Shown one piece after another: positions 4,638 to 8,401 of a stretch of 8,401 nt of DNA. The translations under genes and the position numbers were made by a program. Origin of the DNA: Thomasclavelia sp. Its GTDB lineage: Bacteria > Bacillota_I > Bacilli_A > Erysipelotrichales > Erysipelotrichaceae. The DNA lies in assembly GCA_020024765.1 (NCBI GenBank), contig JAHHTG010000049.1, forward strand, positions 1 through 8,401, in the 5' to 3' direction. Below the pieces are notes generated by a model, which saw nothing but the letters and a program-made list of their open reading frames with translations, did not search any database and was not told the DNA's origin. Every line of letters begins with the position of its first letter. Within the stretch, counting starts at the first letter, position 1.

Positions 4638-6203
4638 TTACATTAGTGGGGCAATAACTTTTAATAAGAAACCATAAAGTTTCATTCCAAATGATTCATT
4701 CTTGATATCGTTTTGATTAACTTGGTGACACTTCTCTAATGTACTATCGAAATCAATTTTAATATCTTTGATGCAACTTGTCTGATACATATAAGTAGCA
4801 CATTCAAAATGATGATAAAGACTGCGATAATCAAGATTAATCGTACCAACCACTCCAACTATGTCGTCACTTAAGAAAACCTTAGCATGAACAAAACCTG
4901 GTGTATATTCGTAAATCTTTACACCTGCATCAATTAATGACTGGAAGTGACCCTTAGCTAGCGCATATGGCGCAATTTTATCCGGAATCCCAGGCAAAAT
5001 TAAACGGACATCAACGCCTCTTTTTGCACAATATTTAAGTGCACCTTCAAGTTCTCCATCAAGGATAAGATAAGGTGTCATGATATAAACGTAATGATTA
5101 GCGTGATTAATAATGTCCATATAAACGCTCTCACCAACTTTATCTTTATCAAGTGGATTATCACCATATGGCATGACATAACCATTGTCTTTACTTAATT
5201 CATAATGATTAAGATATTTTGTATAGTCTTCTTGATTGGTTTCAGACATATTCCACATATTGAGAAACATAACTGTAAAGTTATCAACAGCTGGTCCAGA
5301 AAGCTTGACTGCAACATCTTTCCAATGACCGTGCAAAGCGTATTCGTTAATGTATTCATCAGCTAAGTTAACACCACCATTAAAGGCTGTTTTATCATCA
5401 ATAACGCAGATTTTTCGGTGATCACGATAATTATAGTGTGTCGATAAAAACATCGTTACAGGTGCAAAAATCTTACATTTAATGCCGAGCTCATTTAATA
5501 ATTTCGGATAGTTATTTGGCATTGTTGAAAATTCACATGTACCATCATACATAACACGAACATCAACACCTTCTTGGGCTTTATTAGCTAAAATTTGAAG
5601 AATGCTTCCCCACATTTTACCTTCTTCAATAATAAAATACTCCATAAAGATGAAATCTTGAGCTTTTTCGAGTTCAGATAATAAATCTTTAAATTTATCT
5701 TCACCAAGAGGATAATACTTCACACTGGTGTGATTACAAATCGGATAATTCCCTTGCCGATTGACATAAGTATTTAAGTTGTATAATGAAGGGACTTTTT
5801 CTTTGATTTCTGCTTTCAAATTTTCATCAACTTTTAAAGTGTTTGCACTCGCTTTCTCAATTGCAACGCTCATCTTTGATAATAATCGATGCCCAACTTC
5901 ACTCTTGGTATAAATATAAAACATCCCACCAGTAATTGGCATAATCATAATTAAAATTAACCACGTCATTTTTTCACTCGCGTTGACATCGGAACTAAAA
6001 ATATAGAGCACCATAAAAATAGTAAAGATTGTCGTGCCGCCTAAAATATGAGGCATAGACTCTTCAAACCATGCAAAGCAACTCAATAAGAATAAAACTT
6101 GAATGATTAATAAGATAAATAAAATTGTTAAACGAGAAAAGATTAATTCAAAGAATGTTTTTCGACTTTTCTTTAGTAAATGTATTTGTTGTTTCTCTTG
6201 CGT
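4638..6203 (-). CDS. cls: cardiolipin synthase (two PLD domains), probable ACG start
   Basis: The enzyme joins two phosphatidylglycerols into cardiolipin at the membrane. Both phospholipase D motifs are intact: HRKICVIDD with FNGGVN after it (His262, Lys264, Asp269) and HAKVFLSDD with GTINLDYRS after it (His439, Lys441, Asp446); numbering assumes the ACG start. Membrane spans lie at about 25-41, 52-71 and 79-98. The first in-frame ATG/GTG/TTG is a TTG at 6086 with no ribosome binding site, and starting there would remove the basic region and first span typical of the family (FSRLTILFILLIIQ is visible upstream). In frame above it the reading continues to a TAA at 6218-6216 with no usual start. 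AGAGGTG lies ideally before an ACG at 6203-6201. From ACG the protein is 521 aa, a normal length. Either a rare ACG start or a mutated ATG is likely. Confidence 0.88.
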   Translation of the reverse strand, partial: TQEKQQIHLLKKSRKTFFELIFSRLTILFILLIIQVLFLLSCFAWFEESMPHILGGTTIFTIFMVLYIFSSDVNASEKMTWLILIMIMPITGGMFYIYTKSEVGHRLLSKMSVAIEKASANTLKVDENLKAEIKEKVPSLYNLNTYVNRQGNYPICNHTSVKYYPLGEDKFKDLLSELEKAQDFIFMEYFIIEEGKMWGSILQILANKAQEGVDVRVMYDGTCEFSTMPNNYPKLLNELGIKCKIFAPVTMFLSTHYNYRDHRKICVIDDKTAFNGGVNLADEYINEYALHGHWKDVAVKLSGPAVDNFTVMFLNMWNMSETNQEDYTKYLNHYELSKDNGYVMPYGDNPLDKDKVGESVYMDIINHANHYVYIMTPYLILDGELEGALKYCAKRGVDVRLILPGIPDKIAPYALAKGHFQSLIDAGVKIYEYTPGFVHAKVFLSDDIVGVVGTINLDYRSLYHHFECATYMYQTSCIKDIKIDFDSTLEKCHQVNQNDIKNESFGMKLYGFLLKVIAPLM

Positions 6204-6206
6204 ACA

Positions 6207-6218
6207 ACACCTCTTTTA
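6207..6218 (-). promoter_or_regulatory. ribosome binding site that decides the cls start
   Basis: Minus strand AAAGAGGTG (about 6218-6209) matches GAGGTG of the anti-Shine-Dalgarno complement and lies 4 nt (6 from AGAGG) before ACG at 6203-6201. The in-frame TTG at 6086 has no comparable site. The GTG and TTG within 6212-6207 are in another frame, which ends in TGA after about 20 codons. Confidence 0.65.
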
Positions 6219-6248
6219 AAAACTTATATTAGTCCGTTATATATTTTT

Positions 6249-6257
6249 ATTATAACA
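6249..6257 (-). promoter_or_regulatory. extended -10 promoter of cls
   Basis: Minus strand TGTTATAAT (6257-6249) is a perfect extended -10. The -35 region is T-rich without a clear hexamer. The predicted start near 6242 leaves a 39-nt leader before ACG at 6203. Confidence 0.55.
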
Positions 6258-6276
6258 CCATCAAACTGACCAAAAA

Positions 6277-6292
6277 GTTGATTCACATCAAC
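6277..6292 (-). repeat. 16-bp dyad GTTGAT-N4-ATCAAC followed by T5
   Basis: A perfect 6-bp inverted repeat with, on the minus strand, a GTGA (GNRA-type) loop and TTTTT directly after it. It lies about 20 bp upstream of the cls extended -10. It may be a weak extra terminator for read-through from the methyltransferase gene, or an operator for cls. The rest of the gap up to 6438 is AT-rich and shows no ORF or clear promoter. Confidence 0.45.
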
Positions 6293-6438
6293 AATTTCTT
6301 ACACATAATAAAGTAAAAACATAATATTTTTTCAATAGACAATTGATTTATTAATAATATTGAAAGTATTAGTAAAAAATAGTCTATAGATAGCACAATC
6401 CCACCCTTAGTAATACATTATTTTTTCATAATCAAATC

Positions 6439-6464
6439 AAAAAGGAAGAACTCATTCTTCCTTT
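6439..6464 (-). terminator. rho-independent terminator of the methyltransferase gene
   Basis: Minus strand AAAGGAAGAA (6464-6455), loop TGAG and TTCTTCCTTT (6450-6441) form a perfect 10-bp stem running into T5. It lies 5 nt after the TAG stop. Confidence 0.88.
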
Positions 6465-6469
6465 AAAAA

Positions 6470-7270
6470 CTATTTATCAAACGTGATTCTTGATACAAAA
6501 TTATTCTTATTCTTAAGAATTGGTGTCGCAAAAAACATCATCAATGGATTATAACGGCGCATATAATCCGTAAAGTTATATTCATCAATATATTTATATT
6601 GCGGACACATTTTAATTAAATCTCGTCCTTCTTTAACTCCAAACTTAAAAACAGAGTTTGTTTTCTTTGCAACATCATGGACTTGTTGATGATCAACCAT
6701 CCATTGTTTCATAAGTTCGGCCAAGACTGTCACGTGTTCAAAATTCGCTGAAAGCTTATCTAGTAATTCCTTAAAATCTTTTTTATCAACATACATCAGT
6801 ACGCCTTCAATAATAACTAAAACATTTTCTTTATCTTTAATCTCATCAAACCATTTTTCATCAAACATATTGTAGGCAAGATTATGAACACGTGGATGAT
6901 CTTCGATGATATTCTTACGCAATGCAATAACTTCTTCAAAATCAATGTTGTACCATTCAATTCGACCATTGTCAACACGACTAAATCGATCATCTAGACC
7001 ACACGCAAGATTCACAATACTTGCAGAAGGGTGTTTAGAAATGTATTCCTGAGTCAATTTATCTAAAACAACTGTTCTTGCTGCACAACCCCAAGTATTA
7101 AATTTGCTGCCCTTCCATTGCGAAAAGTCATAATCTAAATTATCAATGACCGACAACGCAACTTCATCCACAAAATCAGGATTTGGCAATTTACTCGCCC
7201 AGGCTCTTGCGTAAAGTGGTATCAGCATCGTTTCTTTGACACCATCTAAATTCAATTCTTTCTTAACCAT
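6470..7270 (-). CDS. class I SAM-dependent methyltransferase, LCM/TcmP-like O-methyltransferase
   Basis: This 266-aa protein matches the leucine carboxyl methyltransferase / TcmP family (PF04072 type), which transfers a methyl group from S-adenosylmethionine to a carboxyl or hydroxyl. Motif I is VNLACGLDDRFSR (86-98), corresponding to the family's LGAGLDTR; the acidic end of strand 2 is WYNIDFEEVI (106-115, Asp110); and VIIEGVLMYV (152-161) is the typical EGVLMYL strand 4 motif. Residues before 80 (RAWASKLPNP and the helix after) form the family's cap. The C-terminal 60 residues probably shape the substrate site and do not identify the substrate. No biosynthetic cluster surrounds it, so a role in polyketide tailoring is unsupported. 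The ATG is preceded by AGAGGT (7277-7282) at 6 nt. It is transcribed alone, with its own terminator. It ends with TAG. Confidence 0.88.
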   Translation of the reverse strand: MVKKELNLDGVKETMLIPLYARAWASKLPNPDFVDEVALSVIDNLDYDFSQWKGSKFNTWGCAARTVVLDKLTQEYISKHPSASIVNLACGLDDRFSRVDNGRIEWYNIDFEEVIALRKNIIEDHPRVHNLAYNMFDEKWFDEIKDKENVLVIIEGVLMYVDKKDFKELLDKLSANFEHVTVLAELMKQWMVDHQQVHDVAKKTNSVFKFGVKEGRDLIKMCPQYKYIDEYNFTDYMRRYNPLMMFFATPILKNKNNFVSRITFDK

Positions 7271-7282
7271 ATCAATACCTCT

Positions 7283-7307
7283 CTAACTTTTGTTAGTTCT
7301 ATCTAAC
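7283..7307. repeat. alternating CTAAC / GTTAG / CTAAC repeats beside the ribosome binding site
   Basis: CTAAC (7283-7287), GTTAG (7292-7296) and CTAAC (7303-7307) can pair in two exclusive ways on the methyltransferase leader RNA. One hairpin (GTTAG-6-CTAAC) is distal; the other (CTAAC-AAAA-GTTAG) abuts the AGAGGT ribosome binding site. Upstream, TTGAAT and CATAAT spaced 19 bp apart are only a weak promoter candidate. Confidence 0.4.
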
Positions 7308-7344
7308 ATTATGCCACTAAATTAATTAAATAATTCAATTTTAT

Positions 7345-7378
7345 TAAAAAAGACATGTAATTTAAAAATTACATGTCT
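7345..7378 (-). terminator. rho-independent terminator of gltS
   Basis: A perfect 13-bp palindromic stem (AGACATGTAATTT and its complement, 7351-7378), followed on the minus strand by six T (7350-7345). It begins 6 nt after the gltS stop codon. Confidence 0.88.
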
Positions 7379-7384
7379 AATAAT

Positions 7385-8401
7385 TTAGTTGTGTTGTGTT
7401 GATAAGTGCTTAGATAAATATAACGAAATAAGGGCTGTAATAATACAAATCATACCCCACAAGATACCATAGCCCTCAACAATGAAGACTGGCGATAACG
7501 AAACAATTATCATATCAATAAACGATAAGAAAATCCAAGCTAATCCAAAGTCTTCTAGGATACCACTCTTGTAATTAGGATCAACAATGCGAAGCAAAAT
7601 TACACCTGTTGCCATTACACCTGTGCTCATGCCAAAAACATAAATCCCTCTTTCAAACCAATATGAATCAAAGAAACTACGACTCACAGCAAATAAAACG
7701 AACGATACCCAAATTAACGCTAATAGCGATAATAATAAAATTGGTAACCAGTATTTTAGGACAACACCAATATCAATTGAAGCAATCCCAAACGCAATTA
7801 GATAATCTGTAGCACTGCCACCAATATGGGTAATAGTTTGCTTATCAATATAAGAGTTTAATTTCATCATTTCTAATAATTTTTGAAGAACTACAGAACA
7901 AATTAAGGCTAGACCATAAACTGGAAAAGAGATACCAGGTAGAACCTTTTTTAAACCAAAGTTAAGTAGATAAGCTGAACCAACCGCTACTAAGACCAAA
8001 CTAAAATGCCAAGATAATGAATCAAGTGACATCGAACTAATGGTTTCATGTCCTAATGGTTCACGATTGTCTTCATGAACCAAACCTGATAATAATTCAT
8101 CAGGAATTTCTGAAGCGTGATCAATAAACTTTGTGTACTTTTTCTTAGTACCAATATTGATATAAATAACACCTAAAACAATGCCACATAATAAGCCAAT
8201 TGTTGCAAATGTTTGACCAACAGAAACAGCTTCATCCCAACCCGATTCAAGCAAAGCGGTACCGATTGCAATCGCAGAACCATGGCCGCCAAAGAAACCC
8301 GCCGGTACCAACAAACCAAAGGCTTGGTTAATACCTTTGAAAAAAATTGGTAAAACTAAAACGCCTAATAAAATAAAAATACCGAATTGTGAAACTTCTG
8401 C
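7385..8401 (-). CDS. gltS: sodium/glutamate symporter, GltS family, N-terminus beyond window edge
   Basis: The frame runs unbroken from the window edge (8401 is the first base of a codon) to TAA at 7387-7385: 338 codons visible, perhaps 100 missing at the N-terminus. GltS proteins import glutamate with sodium ions through about ten membrane helices. Diagnostic segments are LVPAGFFGGHGSAIAIGTAL (about 8255-8314), the TFATIGLLCGI span, DYLIAFGIASIDIG, and GMSTGVMATGVILLRIVDP (about 7579-7633), the family's second conserved re-entrant motif. Many hydrophobic helices follow one another, broken by a charged loop (about 8035-8150) after the KKKYTKF cluster. The TTG at 8314 is internal and not a start, because conserved membrane sequence (FGIFILLGVLVLPIFF) continues upstream of it. 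The gene has its own terminator, so it is not fused transcriptionally to the methyltransferase. Confidence 0.92.
   Translation of the reverse strand, partial: AEVSQFGIFILLGVLVLPIFFKGINQAFGLLVPAGFFGGHGSAIAIGTALLESGWDEAVSVGQTFATIGLLCGIVLGVIYINIGTKKKYTKFIDHASEIPDELLSGLVHEDNREPLGHETISSMSLDSLSWHFSLVLVAVGSAYLLNFGLKKVLPGISFPVYGLALICSVVLQKLLEMMKLNSYIDKQTITHIGGSATDYLIAFGIASIDIGVVLKYWLPILLLSLLALIWVSFVLFAVSRSFFDSYWFERGIYVFGMSTGVMATGVILLRIVDPNYKSGILEDFGLAWIFLSFIDMIIVSLSPVFIVEGYGILWGMICIITALISLYLSKHLSTQHN

Noticed and set aside
6084..6086. TTG at 6086 as the start of cardiolipin synthase.
   Set aside because: There is no ribosome binding site and it would delete the conserved basic region and first membrane span that are visible upstream in the same frame.
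8312..8314. TTG at 8314 as the start of the GltS protein.
   Set aside because: The frame continues upstream to the window edge with typical GltS membrane sequence, so this codon is internal.
1..8401. Alternative genetic code (TGA as tryptophan), since none of the gene stops seen is TGA.
   Set aside because: Tryptophan codons checked are TGG, and all genes end cleanly at TAA or TAG with normal family lengths. Absence of TGA in about eight stops is unremarkable in AT-rich DNA.

Overview
The window is AT-rich bacterial DNA with short intergenic gaps, AAGGAG-type ribosome binding sites, hairpin-plus-T-run terminators and TGG tryptophan codons. This suggests a low-GC Bacillota, perhaps of the Erysipelotrichia type. 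That placement is inferred from gene content and style (GT51 glycosyltransferase, three-helix-start cardiolipin synthase, DUF1653, TIGR04076, Gram-positive lipoprotein signal). No rRNA, tRNA, CRISPR array, insertion sequence or prophage gene is visible. All recognisable genes except one run on the minus strand.

Layout by coordinate. 1-938 (minus): a 181-aa protein of unknown function followed after 2 nt by a DEDD-type 3'-5' exonuclease cut by the window edge. 985-1103: an intergenic segment whose minus strand has a promoter, two stacked stems and a terminator, so it is a candidate small RNA or attenuating leader. 1114-2191 (minus): a pyridoxal/pyridoxamine kinase and a TIGR04076 protein with overlapping ends, behind a good promoter. 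2192-2595: a 404-bp divergent intergenic region holding the kinase promoter and, on the plus strand, a hairpin-rich leader ending in a strong terminator just before the ribosome binding site of the next gene. 2596-3393 (plus): a class I glutamine amidotransferase / peptidase C26 enzyme made as a lipoprotein. 3443-3566 (plus): a compact candidate small RNA gene. 3565-4511 (minus): a membrane-anchored GT51 transglycosylase coupled to a DUF1653 protein. 4638-6203 (minus): cardiolipin synthase, whose N-terminus lacks any usual start codon and appears to begin at ACG. 6470-7270 (minus): a TcmP/LCM-type methyltransferase. 7385-8401 (minus): the C-terminal three quarters of a GltS sodium/glutamate symporter.

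The genes do not form one pathway. They are small housekeeping units for cofactor salvage, envelope synthesis (peptidoglycan glycan strands, cardiolipin), gamma-glutamyl compound hydrolysis and glutamate transport, each with its own promoter or terminator. No previously undescribed multi-gene system is evident. The most unusual material is non-coding or translational: two candidate structured RNAs, an attenuator-like leader on the lipoprotein amidase, and the apparent ACG start of cls.
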